A stretch of 64,000 nt of DNA, taken from contig CM038214.1 of NCBI GenBank assembly GCA_021442155.1, positions 25,599,450 to 25,663,449 on the forward strand, written 5' to 3'. The notes beneath the pieces are model-generated. The model made no database searches, was not told where the DNA came from, and saw only the letters and a program-made list of their open reading frames with translations. The position numbers and the translations under genes were made by a program. The stretch is from Cymbidium sinense. Lineage: Eukaryota; Streptophyta; Magnoliopsida; Asparagales; Orchidaceae. This document shows, piece after piece, positions 36,031 through 46,500 of the stretch (position 1 is its first letter; each line of letters starts with the position of its first letter).

Positions 36031-38476
36031 TACCAAAAATCCTAAACCCTAAACTAAAACCTGAACCATTGACCTAAAACCTAAACCCTAAACCTAAAAA
36101 CCCTAAACCCTAAACCCTTAACCATAAAAGCTAAACCCTAAACTCTAAACCCTAAACCCTAAACCCCAAACCTTAAACCTTAAACCATAAACCCAAACCT
36201 AAACCCTAAACCCTAAACCCTCAAACTAAACCTAAACTAAACCTAAAAAAAGCTAAAACCTAAACCTAAACTAAATAAAACCTAAAAATAAAATAAATAA
36301 ATAAATAAAATAAAATAAAACCTAAACTAAAACCAAAACCTAAACCTAAACCTAAACTTAAACTTAAAAAGATAAAAAAAAAACTAAATTAAAATAAAAT
36401 AAATAAAAACCTAAACTAAACTAAAAAAATAAAAAAAAACCTAAATAAAATATAAACTAAACCCAAAATGAATAAAATAAACATAAAATAAAATAAAATG
36501 AAAACTAAATAAAAAACTAATCCTAAAAAATAAACCTAAAAATAAAAAAAAAATAAAACTTAAACCCTAAATTAAAAAAACCTAAACCTAAAATAAAAAT
36601 AAAATAAACCAAAACTTAAACTAAAATTAAAATAAACTAAACTAAAATAAATAAAACCTAAACCTAAAGTTATTATTAACTAAACCTAAACCTAAACCTA
36701 AACCCTAAATAAATATACTAAACTAAAAATAAACCTAAAGCTAAAGTAAAAAATAAAACCTAAAAATAAACCTAAAATAAAACCTAAAACCTAAACCTAA
36801 AAAAATAAAATTAAAACATAAACCAAAACCTAAAAATTAAAAATAAAACTTAAACATAAATAAAAAATATAAAAATAAAACTAAACTAAAAAATAAACTT
36901 AAACCTAAACCTAAAAAATAAACTAAAATAAAAACCTTAACTAAAATAAATAAAACTAAAATAAATAAACTAAACTAAATAAAAATAAAAATAATCCTAA
37001 TAAAATTAAAAAAATAAAATAAACTAAAATAAATAAAAATAAACTAAATAAACCTAAACTATGACTTTACTTAATTTAAAAACTTTAAACCCTAAACTCT
37101 AAACCCTAAAACTAACCATAAACCCTAACCCTAAACATACAACCCGTAACCCTAAACCCTAAACCTTAAAATCCTAAACCCTAAACTAAACCTAAAAAAG
37201 ACCCAAAGCAAAGCCTAAATCTAAACTAAACCCTAAACCCTAAACCCTAAAATCTACAACATAATCCTTAAATCCTAAACCCCAAACCTTAAACCTTAAA
37301 CCATAAACCCAAAAAAACCTAAAAAAACTAAACCTAAACTAAATAAAACCTAAAAATAAAATAAGTAAAAAACCCTAAACCTAAATAAAATAAAAAAATA
37401 AAAAATAAAATAAAAATCTAAACTAAAACCTAAACCTAAACCAAAACCTAAACCTAAACCTAAAACTAAAAAAATAAAATAAAATAAAAAATAAAAATAA
37501 CTAAAAAAAAATAAATAAAACCTAAACTAAACTAAAAATAAAATAAACCTAAAACCTAAATAAATAAAAAATAATTGTAAAATAAAAATAAAATAAACCT
37601 AAAATAAACCTAAAATAAAATAAAATAAAAACTAAATAAAAACCTAAACCTAAAAAATAAACCTAAAAATAAAACAAAAAATAGAACCTAAACCTTAAAC
37701 AAAAAAAAAAGAAACCTAAACCTAAAATAAACAAACTAAAATAAACCTAAACCTAAACTAAAATAAATTAAACTAAAATAAATAAAACCTTAACCTAAAC
37801 AAAAAAATAAACTAAACCTAAACCCTAAACTAAATAAAATAAAATAAATTAAAAATAAACCTAAAATATAAAAAAAAAACCTAAACCTAAAAAAAAAAAA
37901 TAAAATAAAAAACCTAAACCTAAACCTAAAAAAAATAAAAATAAAACCTAAACCTTAAAGATAAAGTAAAATAAAATTAAACTAAAAATAAGCATAAACC
38001 TAAACCTAAACCTAAAAAAATAAACTAAAATAAATAACCTAAACTAAAATAAATAAACATAAAATAAATAAACTAAACTAAATAAAAATAAAAAAAACTT
38101 AAATAGAAACAAAAATAAAAAAATAAAAAATAAACTAAATTAATTTAAACCTACTAGTTTACTTAATTTTAAAAAATAAAACCCTAAGCCCTAAACCCTA
38201 AACCCTAAACCCTAAACCTAAAACCTAAACCCTAAAACCTAAACATAAACCCTGACCCTAAACCCTAAACTATAAAACCCTAAAACCCTAAACCCTAAAC
38301 CCTAACCCTAAACCCTAAGCCCTAAAAGCATAAACCATGAAGCCCAAAACCCTAACCCTTAAACCCTAAACCCTAAACCCTAACCCTAAACCCCAAACCC
38401 TAAACCTAAACCTAAAGTAACTAAATAAATTAAAACATAAACCTAAACCATAAAACCTAATAAACCTAAACCATAA

Positions 38477-38961
38477 AATGGGCAGAACCTTGACGGTAGG
38501 AACATCACCATCAACCAAGCTCAGTCTAGGTCTGACGGTGGAGGCGAAGGTGGAGGCGGTGGTTATCGCAAGGGTGTTGGTGGATCTGGAGGTGCTGGTG
38601 GATATGGAGGTGGTGGTCGAAGCAATGGTGGTTATGGAGGAGGGAGGAGCAATGGAGGTTATAGCCATGGTGGTGGCGGAGGGAGAGATCGGGGATATGA
38701 TGGAGGATCCCGCTACTCGAGAGGTGGTGGTTCTGAGGGGAACTGGAGAAACTGAAGAATGGTCGATCCGATCTGATGCTTATGGAATTGTGTCTTTACA
38801 GTAGAGATGGTTCTAGTTATCTAGGGTTTTTGATTTGCTCTATGCGTGCTCATTTTTTATCTATGTCGCCTCTTGTGTTTTAGAAAACTTGGGGTGCTAC
38901 TTGGTTGATGAAATCAAAAAGAAGAAATGTTGAATTTGAATTTGTTCTCTATTAAAAAAAA
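38477..38961 (+). pseudogene. GRP retrocopy module 3 (tail frame intact)
   Basis: Best-preserved GRP fragment. From 38477 the frame reads NGQNLDGRNITINQAQSR, then 70-odd residues rich in GGYGGGG, RSNGGYGGG, GGYSHGGGGGRDRGYDGG and SRYSRGG, ending GNWRN and TGA at 38753-38755: 92 codons with no stop. It begins in the last beta strand of the RRM, so RNP1/RNP2 and any start codon are missing; a TAA lies directly upstream in the repeat. About 205 bp of 3' UTR and an A-run follow. Known role of the family: RNA binding/chaperone in nucleus and cytoplasm, often cold- or clock-responsive. Here it is a 5'-truncated copy. Frames starting at 38478 (plus) and 38366-38668 (minus) are shadows. Confidence 0.88.
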
Positions 38962-40027
38962 CCTTAAACCCTAAACTAAAACTGAAGTCCTAAACCTAAA
39001 ACCTAAACCCTGAACCCTAAACCCTAAACCATAAAACCCAAACCCTAAACCCTAAACTAACCCTAAACACTAAACCCTAAACCCTAAAATGCTAAAACCC
39101 TAAACCTAAACTAAAAAAAAACCTAAAAATAAAATATATTAAAAAACCTAAACCAAAATAAAATAAAAAAATAAAATAAAATAAAAACATAAACTAAAAC
39201 CTAAACCTAAACCTAAAAAAGAAAATAAAATAAAAATAAAAACTAAACTAAAATAAAATAAATAAAACTAAACAAAACTAAATAATAAAAACCTAAAAAA
39301 TAAAAAACTAAACCTAAAATAAAAAATAAACCTAGATTAAAACTAAGTAAAAGCCTAAACTAAAAAATAAATAAATAATAATACGTAAACCCTAAACTAA
39401 AAAAACCTAAACCCAAAATACGAATAAAATAAACCTAAACCTAAACTAAAATAAACAAAACTAAAATAAATAAAACTTAAACCTAAACCTAAAATAAAGT
39501 AAACATAAACCTAAACCTAAACTAAGTAAAAGAAAATAAACTAAAAATAAACCTAAACCTAAACTAAAAAATAAAACTAAAAAAAACCTAAACCTAAAAA
39601 AAATAAAAGAAAGACCTAAACCTAAACCTAAAAATAAAAAATAAAACCTAAACCTAAAAAATAAAATATAAATAAAAATCAACTAAAAATAAACCCAAAC
39701 TTAAAAAAAATAAACTAAAATAAAAAACCCAAACTAAAATAAATATACCCAAAACAAATAAACTAAACTAAGTAAAAATAAAAAATAAAAGTAAATAAAA
39801 ATAAAAATTCAATAAACTCAAATAAATGAAAATAAACTAAACAAACCTAAACCTATCGGTTTTACTTAATTTAAAAAAAACCTAAACCTAAAATTTAAAC
39901 CCTAAACCCTAAACCCTAAACCATAAACCTTAAACCCTAAACCTAAACCCTAAACCCTAAACTCTAAACCCTAAACCCTAAAACCCTAAACTATAAACCC
40001 TAAACCCTAAACCCTAAACCCTAAACC

Positions 40028-40897
40028 CTTGGCTATTCATATTGGCTAAGGTTACTCTTGACTCTATTAGTCCTATAAAATTACTATTGTGATCTAGCTA
40101 TTAATAGGTGGTTGTTGCTCCTGATTGGCTATCATCACTATGGGGGTGTTTTCATTGCCTTGATGTTTCATCTTGCTAGGGGTTTTTTGTTGGCTATTCA
40201 TTCTCATGCTATGATGGAATGATGCTTCTCTTACAAGGGATTGGTGGCATCTCTTTGCCATATTGAATAGTGTTTCCTTTCATTCTAGAGTGTATTTTCC
40301 TATTGCTTGGTATGTAGGTATTAAAGATCATATGATTTTCATCTAGTGGTAGCTGCCTTCCCCCAAGTATGTAAGTTATGATGGTTGTGATGATTTCACT
40401 CATAATTTGACTGCTAGTAGCACTTGTGATGTAACCCTTCCTTTGAATTTTGGATGCTCATGTTTACGGCTGCCCCATTCTGTTGCGACTGAGCATGAGC
40501 TTTCCTTCACACACTTCTCTAAATTTCTTACACTTTCATTTATTTTTTCAGTTAATTTGGTTTTTATCTCATTACATGTGCTAATTTCTTCTTCTAGCTG
40601 TTTGTAGGTTCTGTGTTGTTTTATAGGTTCCTTCTATGGAGGTGGCAAATACTTTTCTCATCTTCTCAAGCTTTTACTGAAGGCTGTCCACTCTTTCTTT
40701 TTTTTTTTGCTACTTTTGTATCTCTTGCTATTTTTCTTTTTGCTTTTATTTTTTCCTTTTATTTTGGTTGTACTTAGATAGGGGATTCACTCTAGGCTGA
40801 TTGTAGCTCTTTGAGTAGTTCTTGAGTTTATCCCTCTTAAGGATCTTGTAACCCCCCTTTTATGGCAATAAAATTCCCTTACATGGGGTTCTCTAAA
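40028..40897 (+). mobile_element. 5'-truncated L1 3' end fragment
   Basis: Plus-strand, about 870 bp, inserted between telomere-like repeats. 40440-40620 resembles 26065-26210 of the L1 3' UTR (GGATGCTCATG..., GCATGAGCTTTCCTT). The terminus TCTTGTAACCCCCCTTTTAT then GGCAATAAAATTCCC is a typical plant LINE 3' end and is followed by ACATGGGGTTCTCTAAAAAA and then CCCTAAA. The same end, reverse-complemented, is at 52125-52207. It contains no coding domain; the short frames at 40209-40403 and 40407-40607 have no support. Confidence 0.8.
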
Positions 40898-41007
40898 AAA
40901 CCCTAAACCCTAAAACCTACAATCCTAAACTTTAAACCCCAAACCCTAAACCCTAAATAATAAACTAACCCTAAACCCTAAACCATAAACTAACCATAAA
41001 GCCTAAG
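40898..41007 (+). repeat. Short telomere-like segment
   Basis: About 110 bp of CCCTAAA-type repeat linking the A-tail of the L1 fragment to GRP module 4. It shows two retroposed sequences arranged head-to-tail with only repeat between them. Confidence 0.85.
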
Positions 41008-41494
41008 AATGGGTAGAACCTTGATAACAGGAACATCACCATCTACTAACCTCAGTCTAGATCTGGTAGTGGAGGCGAAGGAGGAGGTGGTGGTTAGCAT
41101 AGTGGTGGTGGGGAATATGGAGGTGATGGTGGATATGAAGGTGATTGTTGGAGTGGTGGTAGTTATTGAGGTGGGAGGAGTGATGAAGGCTACAACTGTG
41201 GTGGTGGCGGAGGGAGAGATCGGGGATATGATGGCAGATCCCGCTACTCAAGAGGTGGGGGCGGTTCTGATGGGAACTAGAGAAATTAAAGAATGGTCGA
41301 TCCAATCTACAACTTATGGAACTGTGTCTTTATAGTAAAGATGGTTCTACTTATCTAGGATTTTGATTTGCTCTATGGGTGATCATTTTTTATCAATGTC
41401 ATCACTTATGTCTTAGAAAACTTGGGGTGCTACTTGGTTGATGAATCGAAAAGAAGAAATGTTGAATATGAATTTGTTCTCTCTTAAAAAAAAA
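41008..41494 (+). pseudogene. GRP retrocopy module 4
   Basis: Plus-strand GRP fragment, same 5' boundary. Read in frame: NG*NLDNRNITIY*PQSRSGSG..., then the Gly-rich tail with internal stops (GGG*HSGGG, SSY*GG) and terminal GRSRYSRGGGGSDGN*. Most stops correspond to single transitions at CAG, CAA, CGA or TGG codons of the family sequence (for example TAG for CAG and TAG for TGG), consistent with cytosine deamination. The 3' UTR is intact to CTCTTAAAAAAAAA and CCCTAAA. The 108-codon frame at 41009 and the His-rich antisense frame are shadows. Confidence 0.85.
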
Positions 41495-41890
41495 CCCTAA
41501 ACCCTAAACCCTAAACCCTAAATTAAATTAAAACTTAAACTTAAACCTAAAACCTAAACCAAACCTAAACCCTAAACCTAAACTCTAAACTTAAACCTAA
41601 ACCCTAACCTAAACCCTAAACACTAAACCCTAAACTAAATCTTAAACCCTAAACCTAAATCTTATACCTATACCCTTAACACTAAACCCTAAACTAAAAC
41701 CCTAAACTAAACCCTAAACCTAAACCCTAAACCTAAAAAAACCCTAAAATAATAAATTTTAAACCCTAAAACCTAAACCCTAAACCCTAAACTCCTAAAC
41801 CCAAACCTAAACCTAAACCCTAAAAACCCTAAACCTAAACTAAACTAACCCTAAACCCTAACCTTAAAAAACCTTAAACCTTAAACTTGA
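41495..41890 (+). repeat. Telomere-like segment, right end of C-strand array
   Basis: CCCTAAA repeats with some CCTAAA units, purer than most of the array and lacking AAAAT-rich filler. It ends near 41885. From here to the gap no more telomere-like repeat is found. Confidence 0.88.
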
Positions 41891-42009
41891 ATAAAGATGT
41901 CATTAGAGTAAAATGACCTAATCCTAACATAGTTATGTAGCTAAGAAAATGTCTTCAAGAGACTTTCCTTGACTATTAGAGATTTGAATACCCAAAACCT
42001 AACCCTAAA
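41891..42009. other. Unassigned short segment
   Basis: About 120 bp of unique-looking sequence between the telomere-like array and the AT-rich tandem repeat. I see no domain, RNA gene or regulatory element in it. Confidence 0.4.
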
Positions 42010-43490
42010 TCATATTATAATACCATATATTATAATATAATGTAGCATCATATATTTGAGCATGTTATGACGTTTTTGGAGGTTATAAGATGTTTTGAAA
42101 TTTTTTAGTATATTATGGTATTGTGCCCTATAGTCTATATTAATATAAATCATAAAATATTGATTTAATAAATCATGATGAAATTTGTTTTATGTGAAGT
42201 GGGAATTAGGTTGTAGTACCAAAGGTGTGCTACGCCACTTGTAGTCTAAAATGTAAGATTTTATGTTCAAAATAAATATTATATGTTGTAGCATAGTATA
42301 ACATCATATATCATAATATATTGTTCAACACATTTTAAATTCTTTTAGTATTTTACAATCATGCAATCGAGCCTACGCTAGCATTATTTATAAAAATATT
42401 GATTTAGATTTTAAAATGGTGGAATTTGGCCAAATTCATAATAGGTAGAGCATGGCATCATAATATATTATTTCAATTTAAAATATGTAAGTATAAAAAA
42501 TATATAGTTTTTATTGTTTAGACTAATTTTATGATTTTTATCATAAGTAATCCCTTGTGATGTGATATGCAATATAATATAATATAATATGTATAGTGTA
42601 TTATAATATAGGATGCCATAACATAGTGTAGCATCATGCATTATAGCATACTATTGTGTATTACTACTTATTGTTTAGCATATTTTAGTTTGTTATAGTA
42701 AGATGTAGTTGAGTTTGGTATAATTTATTAAATCGATTTATAGGAGATGATGGGATTTGACCAAATTTAAGGTAAGCTTTAGGAAACATCACTGGGGTGT
42801 GCTATGGTGTGTCATTTAATCAAAAGAATGGAATTTTGCATCCAAAATAAATGTTCATTTTCAACCAAATTTTATAAATTTTTTGCTTAAAGTGATTCAT
42901 TTTAAGGTGTAATGTAAGATAATATATTATATGAAAGCTTATTAAAATATAATGTACATAACAATATAACTTCACATATATATGAATGTGGTGGTGTGTT
43001 ACTAAATGTTATTGTACATTTTAGTATGTTTTACTTTTGTTATAATACATTGGGTCAAAACTCACAAAAATGTTAATTTGAAGGTTGAAATGGAAGGATT
43101 TGGCCAAATTCATAGCACACACTAAGAAGTAACACCAAAATTATGCTATTTTGTACCACTTCTAATAGAAAATTAATAATTTTACATCCAAAATGAACAT
43201 TATTCATATTTTGAGAAAATTTTGTTATTTGTTCCTTTTAAGTGATTCTAATGAGGTGTAATGTTAAATAATATATTATATTATAGCAAATTATAATATT
43301 ACATCATATATTATAATATAATATAGTGTGTTAATTCACACTATAATATGTTTAGCATGATATTGTATAGTTAGTTTGGGATTGCACCATCACCAATCAT
43401 AAAATGTTAATTACAATGTTAAGATGATGTAATTTGAACAAATACATTATTAAGATTTTGGTTGAAGTATTAAAGGTGTGCATAAGAGAA
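42010..43490. repeat. AT-rich tandem repeat, about 335-bp monomer
   Basis: About four to five diverged monomers. A common phrase of form GGATTTGGCCAAATTCATA occurs near 42421, 42752, 43093 and, degraded, 43430; an earlier relative is near 42178. Each is preceded by a block with TAATATATTATA and a phrase like TTTAGTATNTTATNGT, and followed by (G)TATGCTA-type and TCCAAAATAAATNTT words. Successive spacings are about 331, 341 and 337 bp. Very AT-rich, with no coding potential. It lies downstream of a minus-strand gypsy integrase fragment, where Tat elements carry variable 3' UTR repeats. Confidence 0.72.
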
Positions 43491-45959
43491 AAATAACATT
43501 TATTGAGAATTCCATGTCAAGGACATAGAGGAGATTTAGGGATCAAACATGCATTGGACATGACATGTGGGGTCTATGTTGAGGGCATAAAAGAGGAAAA
43601 TTTGTTAGGGATAAGGGTTGAATTTGATTTGATTATATGATTTGTGGAAAAAAGATATGTTCCGCATAAAAATCTATAATCCATTGCTGATTAAGATCAA
43701 ATCGACTTTAATTTATTTTGTTTTAATAGATGTGGAGGCATATCTGCTAGAGATATGGGCTCGAGTCCACTGGGGATTGGGTATATGAACCTTCCACTAA
43801 GAAGTAGGTTCTACATCGAGATTGGGATTTGAGTTTGATTTCATAGATTTGTTTGGGGATATATACATTGGGATAAGAATTTGTTTGGATTTCTTTGATT
43901 TGTACTCTAGGGAGTTGGTTTAATTTGGCTCCACTAGGGAGGTTGGTTTTGAATTTGATTTGTTTACTTGACTTGTTTATATATGATTTGGGGCTCCATT
44001 GGGAAGAAGGGTTTGATTTAACTCCACTGGGGAAAATTAGATGGGTTTAATTTAATCTGAGTTAATGTATGGACCCTGTTGGTGTGTGATAGACCCACTG
44101 AGAAGGGGCTATATCATCCTTGACCTACCTCAGGTTTACAAATCTAAAAGGATAGTCTACTGGCTGTGGGGTAGAGCTAGCCTACCTACAGGGTTGCCTT
44201 TTAGTAACGGCTATGCTAAGAAGAAGGCATAGCAAACTTACATCTTCCAAAGAGGAACACCGGGTGACTTTGGATGCACAACAAATTGAACCTAACCTAG
44301 GAGACTATTGAGTGAATGCCCTGGGGACTTATGTCAACTCAAAAATATTTAAGAATAATTTTATCTTAATTTCATGTGATTTGATATTATTTGTTTGGTT
44401 TAGTTTGATTTTCAATTGAGGCATATCCAGGGGATGTGAGCTCCAAATTTGATAGATTTAATTTATGGACCATGTCGGGATGGACCCATGAGAAGGGGCT
44501 ATATACTTGTCCTATCTTAGATTTACAAATCCAAAAGGATAGTCTACTAGCGTGGGTAGAGCTAGCCAACCCAAGGGGTTGCCTTTCCATGTCAACAATG
44601 CTAGAAGAAGGTGTAGCAACTTTCATCTTCTAAAGTAGGGAACAACTGCTATTTGTGGTAGCATAACAAATCAAACCTGACTCATGCACGACTACTGAAT
44701 GAATGCTGTTGGGGACTTATATCAACTCAAGAGTAGTCAGAAAATTCGTATAGGGAGTTTTGCTGACACTGCCCTAAAGATAGGATACTTGCTTGAGACA
44801 AGGTACCACTATGAGTGTCCTCCTAATCCACAAGTGAATATATATTTTATTTATATGTTTGCATGGACCTTATTGGTGTGCAAGGGACCACACTAAGAAG
44901 GGGCTATGTCAGCCTTGACCTATCTCGATTTATGACTTAGGAGAATCGCACATCCATAGATGGATTCTCCAACCACAAAGGTGGTTACTAGGAAGAGGAA
45001 CCCCAACTGACAAGTAACCAGGTAGTGTCTAAATGGGGTTACAAAGGATGTAATCCAAATATAGTGCCCATAGGAGATGTTGTTAGGGAGTTATCTTGAG
45101 CCTATAAAAGTAAGCCTATAGGTTGGTGGCCAACTCAAGGAGAAAGTGTAGCACTTACATCCGCCATGAGTGGTGTATCCTAAGGTGAGAACCAACCAAC
45201 CTAAGGTGTATCCATCAGCATGAGTGGTGTATCTAACAGCATAGTGAGAACCAACCAACCTAAGGTGCACGTCGGTGTGCAACGATCAATCTAGAAAGAA
45301 AGCATGTAAGCTTACAACTTTCCAAGAAGAACTGATCATCATGATAGTCTATCATTGGCGGGACATATGCTATCTGACCTTCAGCAACTACTAAGCACGG
45401 AGCCTCGAGGAAGGACTGGACCTAGACTAGAAGTAGTCAGGAGGAAAAGAGCCACTAGGGGCCTTTTTTTAAACCTCAAATATACTCAACCTAGTCACTG
45501 CATGAAGGCTAATCCAAGAAAAAAGCATAGTAGACTCACATCCTCTTAAATAAAGACAACATGAGGTAGCTTACCAGCCACACAGTAAGGCCTACCAAAC
45601 TAATAAGTGCTCATCGAGTGGCCAAGTAAGGAAGGAAAGCATAGTAGACTTACATCCTCCAAAGCAAGAAGTACACTAGGGTGACACACTAGCAAGGTAG
45701 CACATCTGCCCGACCTAGAGCAGCTACTAAGTGAATGCCGCTAGGGGCGTTATCTCAACTAGTAAGATAAAAGATATGTGTTTGCTTTATATGTTTGTGT
45801 GTAGTTTATGTCTATGTTGTGTCGATGAAGGATAGGATGTAGCTCAGGTTCTTTACACCTACCCTAAACACATCATGGTGGATTCACAAATAAGAATACT
45901 TTCAACATGGAAGAGATTGAATTTTAAATGGAATTTTCGTTGATGATTGTTATTTTAAA
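43491..45959. repeat. Tandem repeat of about 400 bp plus variants
   Basis: No gene. Units with GAAGGGGCTATAT(C), then TTTACAAATC(T/C)AAAAGGATAG, then GTAGAGCTAGCC occur near 44071 and 44468, with a partial third near 44868 (spacing about 397 and 400). A second motif of form GAAGAAAGCATAGCAAACTT recurs at about 44220, 44606, 45138, 45296, 45517 and 45636. The phrase GTGAATGCC...GGGGACTTAT...CAACTC closes units at 44306, 44690 and 45730. A 56-bp direct duplication (GAGTGGTGTATC...GAGAACCAACCAACCTAAGG) lies at about 45168-45270. Short frames here are not supported. Adjacent to the integrase C-terminus, so probably a retrotransposon 3' UTR. Confidence 0.7.
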
Positions 45960-46400
45960 ACATGATTTATAATATTTCTTTAAGTAGAGCCCATTGGTTG
46001 GAAGCATCTCTCCCTTATGATTAATAAGCTATTAAGATCCTCCTTAGGCCTTCTATGGAAAAAGGGCCTTCCCAAGTTGGTTCAAACTTACCTCCCATCT
46101 TACAATGGGCAATCAATCTCCTTAGAACTAAAATAAGCTCTCCTACTTGAAAAGCTCTAGGTCGGACCAACTTATTGTGAAGTTGAATCATTTTAGCTTT
46201 CTACAACTCAAGGTTTTGGCATGCCCGCAGATGTATCTCCTCCAAACCTTCAAGCTCTTCTAACCTCAACTTGGTGTTCTACTCTGTTGTGATCTTGCTA
46301 CCCACAGCTATCCTTCATGATGGGAGTTAGACTTCTAATGGTAAATGCCTGGACCCATACGCTGATGAGAAATGAGTACACTAGTTGGAGTTCATATGTG
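45960..46400 (-). pseudogene. Gypsy integrase C-terminus, fragment D
   Basis: Minus-strand C-terminal part of gypsy integrase. Readable pieces include EELEGLEEIHLRACQN, KAKMIQLHNKLVRPRAFQVG, ELILV and GKFEPTWEGPFSIEGL, which match the post-core basic and SH3-like region of plant gypsy integrases. Positions 46261-46400 align with 1-140 of the window, so this fragment extends the same element family further 3' than copy A. It is cut by the assembly gap at 46401. Confidence 0.82.
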
Positions 46401-46500
46401 NNNNNNNNNNNNNNNNNNNNNNNNNNNNNNNNNNNNNNNNNNNNNNNNNNNNNNNNNNNNNNNNNNNNNNNNNNNNNNNNNNNNNNNNNNNNNNNNNNNN
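46401..46500. other. Assembly gap (100 N)
   Basis: A run of exactly 100 N, the conventional size for a scaffold join of unknown length. Sequence type changes across it from gypsy integrase to telomere-like repeat in the orientation opposite to that left of 41890. Confidence 0.98.

Larger units (their letters stand above)
26421..40027 (+). repeat. Telomere-like higher-order repeat array, 13.6 kb
   Basis: Alternation of CCCTAAA-rich blocks and AAACCT/AAAAT-rich blocks with almost no G on the plus strand. Units are delimited by a recurrent spacer of form TTTACTTAATTT then A-run then CCCTAAA, seen near 28620, 29940, 30755, 31770, 33360, 35215, 37065, 38155 and 39860 (spacing about 0.8 to 1.9 kb). 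A second recurrent word, AAACCTAAACTAAATAAAACC with variants, occurs near 29173, 33590, 34000, 34405, 36255, 37325 and 39090. GRP modules sit after the CCCTAAA block of some units. No host gene is seen apart from the embedded fragments listed separately. Confidence 0.9.

Noticed and set aside
38366..38668. Ser/Thr-rich minus-strand frame of 100 codons
   Set aside because: Antisense shadow of the Gly-rich GRP coding stretch. The His-rich frame at 41057-41305 and the frame at 48408-48653 are the same effect.
38477..38755. An active GRP gene
   Set aside because: RRM RNP motifs, start codon and promoter are missing, and the frame is preceded by a stop inside telomere-like repeat.
39461..39682. 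Phe/Leu/Arg/Gly-rich minus-strand frames in the arrays (also 15877-16265, 17550-17753, 46817-47005)
   Set aside because: They are direct translations of TTTAGG and TTTATTTTA repeats; they occur wherever the repeat phase happens to avoid stops.
44387..45549. Small frames in the 400-bp repeat region
   Set aside because: Not conserved between repeat units, and similar frames on both strands; no domain recognised.
42010..45959. CRISPR-like array from the regularly spaced repeats
   Set aside because: Repeats are long, diverged and of satellite type, with no short direct repeats or unique spacers, in a plant context.
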